Below are positions 32,501-40,736 of a stretch of DNA of 64,000 bases, one piece after another (within the stretch, counting starts at the first letter, position 1; every line of letters starts with the position of its first letter). The notes under the pieces are model-generated. The model saw nothing but the letters and a program-made list of their open reading frames with translations, searched no databases and had not been told where the DNA came from. Both the position numbers and the translations under genes were made by a program. Source of the DNA: Acanthopleuribacter pedis (lineage in GTDB: Bacteria; Acidobacteriota; Holophagae; Acanthopleuribacterales; Acanthopleuribacteraceae); NCBI RefSeq assembly GCF_017377855.1, contig NZ_JAFREP010000024.1, positions 62,001 through 126,000 on the forward strand. The letters run 5' to 3'.

Positions 32501-34915
32501 TTGGAAAACACGGTGTTCCTCGACATCCGCTCGCCAATCCTCAACAAAATCCCCAAGGCAACCGGTCAAATGGCGGTGGATCCCCACGTCGCGGTCAAGA
32601 GTCTGATTGAGACAACGGCAACGAGCCGGGGTTTATCCTTCGGCGGGCGCGCCAGTTTCGGCTTTGCCCACACCAACACGGCCGTGATCGGCGGGCAAAA
32701 TTTCCGGCTCACCTTGGGCGCCTTAACCGACAAGGAGATCGCCGGCTGGGGTCAAATTTTTGAGGATTTCCGCGCGGTCGGCGACATCGCGGCCGGGCTG
32801 CTCAAAGACCCCAAGGACTTCCATAACTTCGTAAGAACGACCTCCTCGAACATGCTCAACTTCCACCGCAATTTGGCCAATGCCAAAAAGAAGTACGCCT
32901 TTGCCGGCTCCCTCGAGCAGGGCAACCTGAACGTAAAGGTCACCCAGAATATGGACCACAAGGATCTGCTGAACCTGGCGACGTTATGGAAATCGGCCGG
33001 GGTGCCTCAAGCGGCCGAGGCCTTTTTGAACGTTCTCGAAAGCGTCAACAAAGGCGATAAATTCAAGCTGGCGAGCACGATTCACAAAATGCGGCTGGAG
33101 CTTGTCACCGAATACGCGGGCAAAGGTCACATGGAACACGCGGCGCGCTTGTTGGGCCAAACCAAGATGGACCCCGCCCTGCTTTCCCAAACAGCGGTGG
33201 CGGCGTTAAAGGCACGCACCCGCCACAACGCCCCGCTATCCCTTGCTGAAAAACAAGCCTACGCCCAACTGATCAACTACGCGGGCACGGTCAAAAACGG
33301 CATGGTGGCGGCCTTTCCACACCTGGCGCGGTTGGTGGAACGCGAACTCGAACAGGACACCAAATGGGCCGCGGTCCAAATTCAAGACATGGTGGTCAAC
33401 CACGCCAAACGCCAAAACGACGGGACCTCGATTCGGGCCATGGAATTGGCACTGGCGGTCGTTGCCAAAACCGGTGATCTGGAGGGCCGCAAAGCGGTCT
33501 TCGGGTTCTTGGCCTCCGAGGTGAAAAACGGCAACATGAAGAAGGTCGACGCCTTATTGCGCCAAACCCTGCTTTCGCTGAATCAACCCCGCCCCAGCTT
33601 GAAGCTCGCCCAGAGCCAATACCAAAGCTTGCTCAAGCAGCTCCCCGCGGACATGGCGGCCAACAACCCACTGTTCCACATGGTCATGGTGGACAACATC
33701 GCGGTCGCGGCCATTAAGGAGGGCAATCCCCAAGAGGCGGTCCGCGTGATCGCGAAATTGGTGCAGGAACAGAACTTAGCCGATCCCGGCCTGAAGCGTG
33801 AATTCAGCAAACGCATGGTCGCGGTGCTCGATCAGTTGGTGCAACATCACCCGAGCCAGGTGAATCCTTTGCTGCGCGCGCTGGGTAACAGCGCCCATCC
33901 GATGTTAGGCCCGAACACCGATAGCGATACGGTGAAACGCGTCATGCACCACATTGCGGGCAACTTCGCCACGGCCGGTGGTTTGTACAATCCCCTGCTC
34001 AACGCCATGGTCAACGCGGTTTCCAAAGACAACCTGGCCGACATCAACAAAGACCTCAAGGCGCTGATCGCCGCCAACCAAAACCATTTCAATCAAAACA
34101 GGAACCTGATCCTCCCCATGCAGGATAAGGTGGTCAATAAGGCGTTGGAACACAGCGATTACCGCACCTATTTGGACGGCGTGGAACAGCGCATGCGCAT
34201 GGAACTCAACCAACAACCGTTGCTCGCCCATCGCGACGTGCTGAAGGCGATCCTGCCCCACGCGATGAACAACCTGGCCATGGACGCATCCTTCATCGAA
34301 AACATCATGGGCCGCACCCCCAGCGACAGCGACCCCAGCCCCCTCACCGCGGTGATGGCGGAACTGGCGTCCCAAGCGCTGAGCATCGGGCGCGACGCCG
34401 AGGCCCAAACCCTGATCAGCCTGATCATGCTGGAACCCGCCGGGGCGGTCGCCAAAACCGCCAAAACCATCACCGGTCTGTTCGAGCAGATCCGCGGCCG
34501 AGATAACGGCCCCTATAATCTGCTCACCAATCACCATTTCGGCGTGACCACCACCTTGATCCAACAGGTGGCCCAGCGCGCGTCCCAAGCCTACGGCCCC
34601 GATGATTTGGCCCGTTACCGCGACCAACTGATCAACTTGGAGAAGTTGGTGGCGATGGACCCGGGAAAAAACGGAAAAATTTTCGGCCAATTGATGCTGA
34701 ACGCCTACTTCGCCATCGCGGAAAAGGCCGCCACCTTTCAGGACGGCGCCAACCTGGTGGTCGAAATGTTTGACCGCGCGGCCAAGAACCTGCCTAAAGA
34801 ATTACAAGTCGATTTCGGCAGTTTGTCGGTCCGCCTGGCCAAAACCATCAGCCAAAACCAGCGCCCCGATTTGGCCCACCTCATCCAACAAAAAGCCCAC
34901 CAAGTAACCAACTAA
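29564..34915 (+). CDS. 1783-residue candidate type III effector, unknown
   Basis: The giant protein starts at ATG 29564, 7 bases after GAGGAG. The N-terminus (MSPTLQQFRQIANSQNSQVLQSRGQQQQ) is Ser/Gln/Asn-rich, without a hydrophobic signal peptide or transmembrane helices, as in type III substrates. The rest is mainly helical. Around residues 770-900 a globular segment has LDLFLGEFHHN, VAIDTT (D841) and FRSGQKFDMGG (K878), reminiscent of the Asp and Schiff-base Lys of fold-type I PLP enzymes; this is a motif impression only. The C-terminal 800 residues look like helical solenoid (repeated short A-rich helices). Two CesT-like chaperone genes directly upstream support a secreted role. I find no family match by eye. 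Confidence 0.5.
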   Translation: MSPTLQQFRQIANSQNSQVLQSRGQQQQLGVLGRFKHHQVQSLNGALSKKLSSTELESNQAVKQQFAKVLTKNFDGLFVLSALQQIGLHSDRPLTTKDVADILAKGKRFQLLSPNQVQQHLSGNTFRDQVLHIEKTIRADKGYFNQPLPQKLPLNLHPIPDLVRQNLRNLKTPVTRALLDTIVQRVVKKHLNGTSPDLMVRDPNPRPPLRLPTLPKTTVSTPKPMKTNAGKTIKGLVKLPKLKSQKQSFGWNSVVSTFKSGNSKAAYFDKVKIGHKGKEFLPITREWALNFTALRSQLDNPNLTAPQRKMITSRALGYLYKFAEVGNPVQMGWQANQLNPTGSNYFRQGQSQLFTLFKAELEAGLGLPKGTGYPVFDRKALDQVKRNFEFAAKDKQVFEINDISGPSVFQNIAAAALKTRGKFFLDISPLINKIQVPNGLGSEQAAAVGGQIEDIVGQVRDKIRLQVEIQVRQNNPKNTPLREIDIQTREIMRTIMDHTALGGTVRVGDQDVLIMRGFDRGGNAAAQAVAKDMMYHSGYLLGPTHILESWATLAPSMESMLNRLGQDISDLNLPDVVDFPTPDYHLQSYDGMDAFFNDPQVAGFFKTTMHGGAPNYAQALVPLVSRQMEALKKTIIPLLKDPHLGGMAQFVLNRMAGHMEKATNSVNNMPAFLNQMHLINEELATLVALIKPYNPDHFSALYEKAAGINPHGVKVKPHHQFKNGGMHAFNAVLSGVEQLTGRRDLNVVAVKGSYYEESDHVLSETAHYSKSTFDSSDPKTSIQNIRSSLKNGQKLDLFLGEFHHNISASVKNRYKGENLVAQVKELYQQGLVSDTFTVAIDTTIAKTDGPEIKQFLEAFADKINKRELNVVFFRSGQKFDMGGNDNYNAGFMVSYNRDQQFQGFNQGSANIGNPSEGNLQGMMHIELTAQKELNNYRKAIMSSHAKLLDPNSKLALSERLRDPKQVTGNESLLITPNDDLENTVFLDIRSPILNKIPKATGQMAVDPHVAVKSLIETTATSRGLSFGGRASFGFAHTNTAVIGGQNFRLTLGALTDKEIAGWGQIFEDFRAVGDIAAGLLKDPKDFHNFVRTTSSNMLNFHRNLANAKKKYAFAGSLEQGNLNVKVTQNMDHKDLLNLATLWKSAGVPQAAEAFLNVLESVNKGDKFKLASTIHKMRLELVTEYAGKGHMEHAARLLGQTKMDPALLSQTAVAALKARTRHNAPLSLAEKQAYAQLINYAGTVKNGMVAAFPHLARLVERELEQDTKWAAVQIQDMVVNHAKRQNDGTSIRAMELALAVVAKTGDLEGRKAVFGFLASEVKNGNMKKVDALLRQTLLSLNQPRPSLKLAQSQYQSLLKQLPADMAANNPLFHMVMVDNIAVAAIKEGNPQEAVRVIAKLVQEQNLADPGLKREFSKRMVAVLDQLVQHHPSQVNPLLRALGNSAHPMLGPNTDSDTVKRVMHHIAGNFATAGGLYNPLLNAMVNAVSKDNLADINKDLKALIAANQNHFNQNRNLILPMQDKVVNKALEHSDYRTYLDGVEQRMRMELNQQPLLAHRDVLKAILPHAMNNLAMDASFIENIMGRTPSDSDPSPLTAVMAELASQALSIGRDAEAQTLISLIMLEPAGAVAKTAKTITGLFEQIRGRDNGPYNLLTNHHFGVTTTLIQQVAQRASQAYGPDDLARYRDQLINLEKLVAMDPGKNGKIFGQLMLNAYFAIAEKAATFQDGANLVVEMFDRAAKNLPKELQVDFGSLSVRLAKTISQNQRPDLAHLIQQKAHQVTN

Positions 34916-34981
34916 GGGTCGGCCGGGTTTTTTGACTTTTCCAGCGCTTGAGTCAAAAGCGCGGCGACGTCAGGGACCCGG

Positions 34982-35010
34982 TTGCACTCGTTACCGGCAA
35001 GTCAGATAAT
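34982..35010 (+). promoter_or_regulatory. sigma70-like promoter of TIR-Septu locus
   Basis: TTGCAC (34982-34987), a 17-bp spacer and GATAAT (35005-35010) are the best consensus match in this part of the window. They lie 67 bases before the chosen ATG. Confidence 0.6.
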
Positions 35011-35076
35011 AGGCATTCAACAACAGAAATCAACCGGCCGGAACACAACCCTAGCCGCGAAGGATCAACCATCGCA

Positions 35077-36792
35077 ATGAAATTGTACATCGCCTACGAC
35101 CAGGGATCAGCCCGAGACCGAACGCATTACGCCGCATTGGAGCGGGCGCTAAAGCCGTTGGTGAGAAACCAAAGTGTTCGGATCAAGCCGCGGCCCGCTT
35201 CGATTCCCTCAAAAAACCAAGGCGGCTCATGGTTTCGTGCCTATACAGCGGCAATGGAAGACGCCGATATTATTTTGGTGCTCGTCAGCACCCACTATTT
35301 AGCCAAAGATGAACCGGCGCAAGAACTTCGTGCTTGCCGCGAAAGTGTGTTCAACCAAACAAACAAGTCCATCATTTTCATCCCCATCGCTCCCTTTTCC
35401 TTCTCGGGCACGGGTCTAAAACCCAGTGAGTTCCGTTGGCCGCAACCCGGCGTCTTTCTCACGGAGCTTGAAGAGCCGCTCCAGGAACGATTTTGGAGTG
35501 ATCTGGTATCCCACCTCCGTTCTCCAGGCGCCGAAGAAAACCTTTCTCTTGATGGGGTTGGACAGCCTTACTACTTGAAATCGCTCACCCTCAAAGAATT
35601 TAAATGTTTTGAGCAGCTTCACTTAGAGTTTGACCACCCTTCACCGCTGGGCGGTCGTTGGCATTGTATCGCCGGTATCAACGGCGCGGGTAAAAGTTCC
35701 ATTCTTGAGGCCGTTAGCTTGTGTTTGTTGGGCCCGGAACGCGCACAAGCGCTGGGCCCGAAACTGATCGGGCGAAAATGCCGAAATGGGCAAAAAGCTC
35801 AGATCACGGCAGAGGTTCTCGACACGAGCACGGGAAAGGCCCATCAACTGAGGGTCAACCTTCACCCCGACGGCCTGGATTTGCGCGACGCCCTCTCGGC
35901 AAACGGCATGCAACAAATCTGGGACCAGCTCGCCCTCACGCTTTTTATGGGCTTTGGCGCCACCCGCGATTTCAGCGAAAACAAGAAGCCGGAGGATCGA
36001 CTCGGCGAAGAAATCCGCCGCCACCTCTCACTTTTCGACCCATTGGAACCACCCGTGGACGATGTCCAAGTCCTTAAAGGTATTGATCGAAACGATTTTC
36101 TCGCACTCCTTCAGCAGATGTTGAACCTGCTTCCAGAGGCCTTTCAGATTAAGGCCGGCATTTCGCCGTTCAACCAACTTTTGTTTGAACAACATAATCG
36201 CGAAATACCCCTATTGGAACTGCCCAGCGGCCTGCGTTCGCTGGTGATTTGGTTTACCGGATTGGTTCGCGAATGGTGTCGGGTCGCACCAAAACAAGCT
36301 GCCAACCAGGAACTCGCATCGATTCGCGGCTTGGTGCTGCTGGACGAAATCGACCTCCACCTCCACCCCAAATTACAACGCATCATCGTGCCACAACTGC
36401 GCAAACAGCTTCCCGGCGTGCAATGGATTGTCACCACCCATTCCCCCTTGGTCATCGCAAGTTTTGATCAACACGAGTTAACCTGGCTCAACCAAGAAGG
36501 ACAGGTAACGCCGCTGGATCGCCAAGTGATCGGATTTACCCCGGACCAAATCATTCGGCACTTGATGGACACCAACCCAGAGAGCGAAATTTTGGCGGCC
36601 TACCATCGCTTCCAAGACAGCATCAGCAAGGGAGAAACGCCGAATGAAGCCGATGTTCTTCCACCTGAGCTGTTAACCGAGGTCATGAACCAAGCCCAAT
36701 ACCCCGAATTGGATGCTGCCGCCGCTCAGGAGCGTCTTGCTTGGTGGCGCAAACAAGTCAAAGCGTTCAACAAGGCGTCCACCAAGCCATGA
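35077..36792 (+). CDS. TIR-domain/AAA ATPase fusion, PtuA-like (Septu)
   Basis: The 571-residue protein has two parts. Residues 1-150 form a TIR-like domain: a first strand KLYIAYD, GGSWFRAYTAAMEDADIILVLVSTHYLAKD, and a Glu in AQELRACRES (E83 or E89) at the place of the catalytic Glu of NAD-cleaving TIRs. Residues about 165-571 form a PtuA/AAA15-type ATPase: LTLKEFKCFEQLHLEF, Walker A GINGAGKSS (200-208), Walker B LVLLDEIDLHLHP (D423/E424) and switch His in IVTTHSPLVIASF. The start at ATG 35077 opens the TIR strand; upstream in-frame sequence overlaps the promoter. Its stop overlaps the ATG of the HNH gene (ATGA), as in Septu ptuA-ptuB. Canonical PtuA has no TIR domain, so this is a variant. 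Confidence 0.8.
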   Translation: MKLYIAYDQGSARDRTHYAALERALKPLVRNQSVRIKPRPASIPSKNQGGSWFRAYTAAMEDADIILVLVSTHYLAKDEPAQELRACRESVFNQTNKSIIFIPIAPFSFSGTGLKPSEFRWPQPGVFLTELEEPLQERFWSDLVSHLRSPGAEENLSLDGVGQPYYLKSLTLKEFKCFEQLHLEFDHPSPLGGRWHCIAGINGAGKSSILEAVSLCLLGPERAQALGPKLIGRKCRNGQKAQITAEVLDTSTGKAHQLRVNLHPDGLDLRDALSANGMQQIWDQLALTLFMGFGATRDFSENKKPEDRLGEEIRRHLSLFDPLEPPVDDVQVLKGIDRNDFLALLQQMLNLLPEAFQIKAGISPFNQLLFEQHNREIPLLELPSGLRSLVIWFTGLVREWCRVAPKQAANQELASIRGLVLLDEIDLHLHPKLQRIIVPQLRKQLPGVQWIVTTHSPLVIASFDQHELTWLNQEGQVTPLDRQVIGFTPDQIIRHLMDTNPESEILAAYHRFQDSISKGETPNEADVLPPELLTEVMNQAQYPELDAAAAQERLAWWRKQVKAFNKASTKP

Positions 36793-37565
36793 TGAAGGTA
36801 CCACCACTGGACTGCCTGGTACCCAATTTGGAAACCAATGGGGCGGTTGTCAACGCCAAAGAAAACATCATTTCTTGGTACAAAGACGGCCGCGGAGGTA
36901 AACCGCCCACCCCACCGGACCACTGGAATGGAAACAATGCGCGCGGTGCTTTGATCGCACGGCAAGGCCTTTTCTGCGCCTACTGTCAAGTCGGTCTAAA
37001 ACTCATCTGCCCGACAACGACGGTGGATCACTTTCGTCCCCAAAGAGCCGGTGAAGAGGATGACCATCAAGGTTACCTTTGGCTTGCATTCGATTGGTCC
37101 AACCTCTATCTGGTGTGCGACACGTGTAATAAAGCCAAAGGTACCTATTTCCCGTTGCTTGATCCCGCTCAACGCGTCGCTTTTTCCAACCGAGACGACA
37201 TCGACCAAGAAGAACCGCTGCTCCTCGATCCCAGCGAACCCTTTCCCCCGGATCTTGTCACCCTAAAACTCTGCGATTCATTCCCGTTCCTGTTGCTAGA
37301 GGTGAACCCTAATCATCCCGGCGCGGCACGTGCAACCGCTACCATCAGCAAGCTTCGGTTGCATGGCATGGGACGAACCGAATGGCTGAAACACCGAAAA
37401 AAAGCAGTGGACAAGCTTTTTGAATCGCTCGAAAAAAAACGCGAGCAGGGCAACAGCGGCCCGCTGCCACCTTCTCAGCCAAATAGAACCAAGCCTGATC
37501 CCCAACGAAGACCAAGATCTCGGCATTTTTCTCGACACGCTGAACCAACAAATGACCCATCTTGA
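36789..37565 (+). CDS. PtuB-like HNH endonuclease, frame broken at A8 tract
   Basis: The product as read is 258 residues. It carries a zinc-type HNH nuclease: FCAYC (C63, C66), TTVDHFRPQ (D80, H81) and VCDTCNKAKG (C110, C113, N114), with PtuB-type spacing. Start ATG 36789 overlaps the ATPase stop by four bases. After FESLEKK (about residue 217) the frame runs into Pro/Arg-rich sequence that looks non-coding and ends at 37565, while a second frame picks up convincing coding sequence. The change happens at eight consecutive A (37432-37439): with seven, the protein would run on to 37785 (331 residues). It is probably the nuclease effector of the TIR-PtuA ATPase. Confidence 0.8.
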   Translation: MMKVPPLDCLVPNLETNGAVVNAKENIISWYKDGRGGKPPTPPDHWNGNNARGALIARQGLFCAYCQVGLKLICPTTTVDHFRPQRAGEEDDHQGYLWLAFDWSNLYLVCDTCNKAKGTYFPLLDPAQRVAFSNRDDIDQEEPLLLDPSEPFPPDLVTLKLCDSFPFLLLEVNPNHPGAARATATISKLRLHGMGRTEWLKHRKKAVDKLFESLEKKREQGNSGPLPPSQPNRTKPDPQRRPRSRHFSRHAEPTNDPS

Positions 37566-37785
37566 AAAAGAACGTGCCTTTTACGCGGCTACGGAGGGTC
37601 GCGACAAAGCTTATGCAACGTACCAAACCCCATTGGCGCGGCTGCGTTGGCCCTTTGCTTATTTGCAAAGACACCATCCGAAGCACGCCCTGGTTAAGCA
37701 ATTTATCGAGAAATACCTCTCGGGAGACGCCAAACGGCAGATTAAGGGTTACCTCACGCGCTTGGACAACCTCAAGGTTCCCTAA
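37440..37785 (+). other. C-terminal part of PtuB-like gene in shifted frame
   Basis: This frame encodes ATAARCHLLSQIEPSLIPNE, then FLDTLNQQMTHLEKERAFYAA, and a basic tail ending LTRLDNLKVP. It is amphipathic and helical, with good codon use, in contrast to the overlapping frame. It joins the HNH frame if one A is removed from the A8 tract at 37432-37439. It may be reached by transcriptional slippage, may be phase-variable, or may reflect a sequencing error. Confidence 0.65.
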
Positions 37786-37856
37786 AAGCGGCGACAACAT
37801 AAAACCGCCTATCCCGTTCCTTTCACGGTAACTTTTGTCGGGGAAAACCCCTGCAA

Positions 37857-38060
37857 TGGAGAGGCGGCGGCACCAAGAGTTCCTGCCGGGTCGCACGCAC
37901 AAGGGACCCAAGCCGGGCCAAAGTTTTTGGGAAGCGGGTACTCGCGCCAGGTCTACGGGTACCAGCGCCGCGCCGTCGTGATCCAAGGCCGAGGTTTCTC
38001 CGCCCGGTGCCACAACTTGGGCTTGCCACTAAGCAATCGCCCAGCTCTTGGGGACCCCTG
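37857..38060 (-). pseudogene. decayed partial copy of the GNAT gene
   Basis: The DNA at 37857 onward (for example GGCGGCGGCACCAAGAGTTC) is similar over roughly 150 bp to the coding DNA of the neighbouring acetyltransferase from about 38577 (GGCGGCGGCACGAAGGGTTC). The encoded fragments (LVPVDLARVPASQKLWPGL and VRATRQELLVPPPL) match LALVPVTQQHWPTLCRL and RVRPEQEPFVPPPL of the intact protein but lie in different frames. It is a broken tandem duplicate. The remaining sequence from 37786 to 38223 shows nothing else. Confidence 0.65.
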
Positions 38061-38223
38061 AAAAAAGGGGTGGTCTGGGTTTGGGAGCGTCTTAGGCCAA
38101 AAAGTCGGCCCAGGCGAAACCATTCAGGTTTACCAGGCGGTTCGCGAGGCATTGGCCGTTCCGATTCGAATCGCCACGCAAACCTAATGCTGCTTGCTGG
38201 TCAAGCAGGAAAAAAGAAAGGGG

Positions 38224-38859
38224 TCAACCGGGGAGGGTGACCTGCATGCCCAGGTGTTCGCCGACATCGTTGGTGGGATCGAATGAGAAACCCTGCTCGC
38301 TGTAAAACTGGATCACCGCGGGGTTGTCGCGGTGGACGTTGAGGCCGACATTACCGCGGAATCCGGCACGCGCCAACATGTTCAGGTAGGACTGGAAGGC
38401 CCAGCGACCAATCCCGCGACCTTGAACGGACTGGTCCACCAGGAAATGCGCGAACCAGACTAAGTTAGGGCGCCGTGGTTTGGAGGTGAACATGCCGATA
38501 GGTCGGCCGTCCAATTCAATGGCAAAAACGTCGGATGGGTTGGCGGGGTCAAAGGTTTGGGCGCGCAACACGGCCAGTGGCGGCGGCACGAAGGGTTCCT
38601 GCTCGGGTCGCACGCGCAAGCGACACAAGGTGGGCCAGTGTTGTTGGGTGACGGGGACCAGCGCCAGGCGTTCGGGCGCCACCGCGCCGCAATCGCGATC
38701 CGCGGCCGCGGCGGCTAAAGCGGTGTGGGCGACGCGAAGGCGTTCGCCGGGTTGGTTTTGCTTGATGGCGCAAGATGGCAACACCACACCGACCGCGCGG
38801 AGCCAAGAAAAAAACCGGTCAGCCTGATCGGTGGGTGTGGTGGCAAGGGGGGCCGTCAT
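38224..38859 (-). CDS. GNAT-family N-acetyltransferase
   Basis: The 211-residue protein has a variable Ala-rich N-terminal part and a C-terminal GNAT domain: FAIELDGRPIGMF (strands 2-3), WFAHFLVDQSVQGRGIGRWAF with the acetyl-CoA pyrophosphate loop Q-x-R-G-I-G, and GLNVHRDNPAVIQFYSEQGF. The acceptor is unknown. GGAGG five bases before ATG 38859 fixes the start; an in-frame TTG at 38871 lies within that site. A decayed partial copy sits just downstream. Confidence 0.85.
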   Translation of the reverse strand: MTAPLATTPTDQADRFFSWLRAVGVVLPSCAIKQNQPGERLRVAHTALAAAAADRDCGAVAPERLALVPVTQQHWPTLCRLRVRPEQEPFVPPPLAVLRAQTFDPANPSDVFAIELDGRPIGMFTSKPRRPNLVWFAHFLVDQSVQGRGIGRWAFQSYLNMLARAGFRGNVGLNVHRDNPAVIQFYSEQGFSFDPTNDVGEHLGMQVTLPG

Positions 38860-39249
38860 GGGTGCCTCCAAATTCGTTGTGCCACCCGGCGCGGCAGCGG
38901 CCCCGAATGGACCACGGGCAAGTCGCCCGGCCTCGTGATTTGCAACCGCGCCGGTGGCTGGGTAAAGGGAAGGTTACGGGTTAACTTTGGAGAAACCATG
39001 GCATGCGCCAAATCCCCTCAGCCGCAAGCCGAAAAAGTGACCCAGATCACACCGATTCACTGCAACGGAGGTGCGTGGAAGTGGATCCTCACGGAAGAAC
39101 CATCATCGTGGCATGGGCCGTTGTTTAAGATAACTTCGGCAAGCTTATTTGCTATGATAAGCCACCTTAACCCATTGGTAACAATCTCTATCAATTCGCC
39201 TCTTTTCCCCGCCTTTAGAAACTTGGTTATCCTAAAAGGTTTTACCGCC
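38860..39249. other. intergenic region upstream of sigma factor gene
   Basis: The sigma-factor frame is open through this region, but the translation is not sigma-like. An ATG at 38998 with GGAGA upstream could open a short Cys/Trp-containing peptide in that frame, so an N-terminally extended sigma factor cannot be excluded. GCTTAT (39143-39148) and ATAAGC (39157-39162) form a palindrome around TATGAT, a possible -10/operator. Confidence 0.35.
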
Positions 39250-39870
39250 GTGACGCGAAATCCGCCCAACAACCCCTCAACCTTTCAAGAGCTGTACCGA
39301 ACTTACTACCGCGCCGTGCGCAATTTTCTCCACAGCAAGGGACATCAGCCCGACTCGGCCGAGGATTTGGCCCAGGAAACCTTCCTGCTGGCGTTCAAGA
39401 ACTGGTCCCATTTCCGTCACGAAAGCAAGGCCGCCACTTGGTTGCAGGCGATTGCGGCCAGGGTCTCACTTGACAACCTGCGGCGCCGCCTTCGTCGCGA
39501 CGACTTGGCGCCCATGGTTCCGCTTGAAGGCATTAAGGAAGGTACGGAACAGGCTGTTGAACATGCTCCAAACCGGCTCCTCACGGAAACGCCGTCACAA
39601 GAACAACAACTTCTGACCGATGAAATCAACAAGTCCCTTTTAGAAGCCCTTGACCAGTTACCCAGCGAAGAGCGCGACTGTTTGTATTTTCGCTATCTGC
39701 AGGGATTGAGTTATGGCGAAATCGCCTTGGTAACCGGGGTGCCCGAAAGTTCGGTTAAGGATCGCCTGCGAACCGGTCGCACCAAACTACGCAAGGTATT
39801 GCCGGCCTTCACCCATCCCAGAGCGCGCCCCATGGTGAACGCATCGAAAACCACCAGCCCTTCATCTTGA
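39250..39870 (+). CDS. ECF-type RNA polymerase sigma factor
   Basis: The 206-residue protein has sigma region 2 (FQELYRTYYRAVRNFL...DSAEDLAQETFLLAFKNW, with WLQAIAARVSLDNLRRRLRR) and region 4 (LDQLPSEERDCLYFRYLQGLSYGEIALVTGVPESSVKDRLRTGRTKLRKVL). It directs RNA polymerase to a small regulon. The GTG at 39250 is a tentative start; ATG 39154 and ATG 38998 are in frame. The zinc-finger anti-sigma gene starts 20 bases after its stop, so the two form an operon that reads into the CHAT protease gene. Confidence 0.85.
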   Translation: MTRNPPNNPSTFQELYRTYYRAVRNFLHSKGHQPDSAEDLAQETFLLAFKNWSHFRHESKAATWLQAIAARVSLDNLRRRLRRDDLAPMVPLEGIKEGTEQAVEHAPNRLLTETPSQEQQLLTDEINKSLLEALDQLPSEERDCLYFRYLQGLSYGEIALVTGVPESSVKDRLRTGRTKLRKVLPAFTHPRARPMVNASKTTSPSS

Positions 39871-39890
39871 CCCAAGAGTGAGAACCCATC

Positions 39891-40715
39891 GTGACCTATC
39901 GAGACATCCACCCCAACCAAGAAGCGGAAACCCAATCGGACCAACTGCTAGAAGCCTTTTTCCAGCAGCAGGTCGCGACGGAACAGGATCATCCCGACGC
40001 GGGCCTGCTGGCGATGTACAGCGATGGGCGGTTGGACGAAGCAAGGGCCCGGCAAGTTCAGGACCATTTGCGTACCTGCCGCGAATGCACGCGGATCGTT
40101 TTGGATTTACGCGGCGCCGCCGGTCATGACGCGGAAGCACCGCCGATTGATGATGCGACGATTGAAGCGGCGTGGCAATCCTTCGTCGCGCGGCACCCCG
40201 CGGCGGCGGAAGAAACCGGCACACGGGCGAATAAGACGGCCCGGAGGAAGAAAGGCGCCGCCGCGTGGGCACCATGGCTCACGCTCGCCGCGGCCTTACC
40301 GCTTGCATTTTTGCTAGGGCTTTGGTTCGGTCGCGCGCGGCCGGCGCCGCCACCTGCGCTGATGGCAGGCGACCAGATCCTGCAGCTTTCCGGCGAGACC
40401 TTTCGAGGCGAAGACAACGGCATTCCCCACCTTTCGCGTCAATTGGAAACCGCGGTCATCCACCTCATTCCCACCAAGCCGACCCGCTACCCTTCTTACC
40501 GCATTCGCTGGACTCGCGAGAACCAAATCCTGGGTGAAATCGCCCCGCTCCAACTACACGAGATCGGCGTTGTCACCTTGGTGGTCGCCCCCGCCCAGTT
40601 TCCCGCGGGCGACTACGAGCTGCACTTGGCCGGCTACAACGGGACGGATTTTGAACACCTCGATACCTACCAACTCAGGTTAACCAACGCGCCGCAACCC
40701 ATGGGCGCACGCTAA
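39891..40715 (+). CDS. membrane anti-sigma factor with zinc finger
   Basis: The 274-residue protein starts at GTG 39891. An N-terminal zinc-finger anti-sigma motif H-x3-C-x2-C (DHLRTCRECTRIVL, about residues 58-71) is followed by one transmembrane helix (WLTLAAALPLAFLLGLWFG, about 131-149) and a periplasmic beta-rich domain (YPSYRIRWTRENQILGE, YELHLAGYNGTDFEHL). It is predicted to hold the upstream ECF sigma factor at the membrane until a signal releases it. The stop is 21 bases before the CHAT protease gene. Confidence 0.8.
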   Translation: MTYRDIHPNQEAETQSDQLLEAFFQQQVATEQDHPDAGLLAMYSDGRLDEARARQVQDHLRTCRECTRIVLDLRGAAGHDAEAPPIDDATIEAAWQSFVARHPAAAEETGTRANKTARRKKGAAAWAPWLTLAAALPLAFLLGLWFGRARPAPPPALMAGDQILQLSGETFRGEDNGIPHLSRQLETAVIHLIPTKPTRYPSYRIRWTRENQILGEIAPLQLHEIGVVTLVVAPAQFPAGDYELHLAGYNGTDFEHLDTYQLRLTNAPQPMGAR

Positions 40716-40736
40716 ACGCCCCGCTGGAGTCACCCG

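Noticed and set aside
33905..34690. 261-codon frame antisense to the giant protein gene
   Set aside because: The sense frame continues uninterrupted for 1783 residues; the antisense product has no recognisable motif or ribosome binding site.
38725..39249. Long N-terminal extension of the sigma factor frame
   Set aside because: Translation overlaps the GNAT gene on the other strand and does not resemble any sigma domain; only a start near 39154-39250 is plausible.
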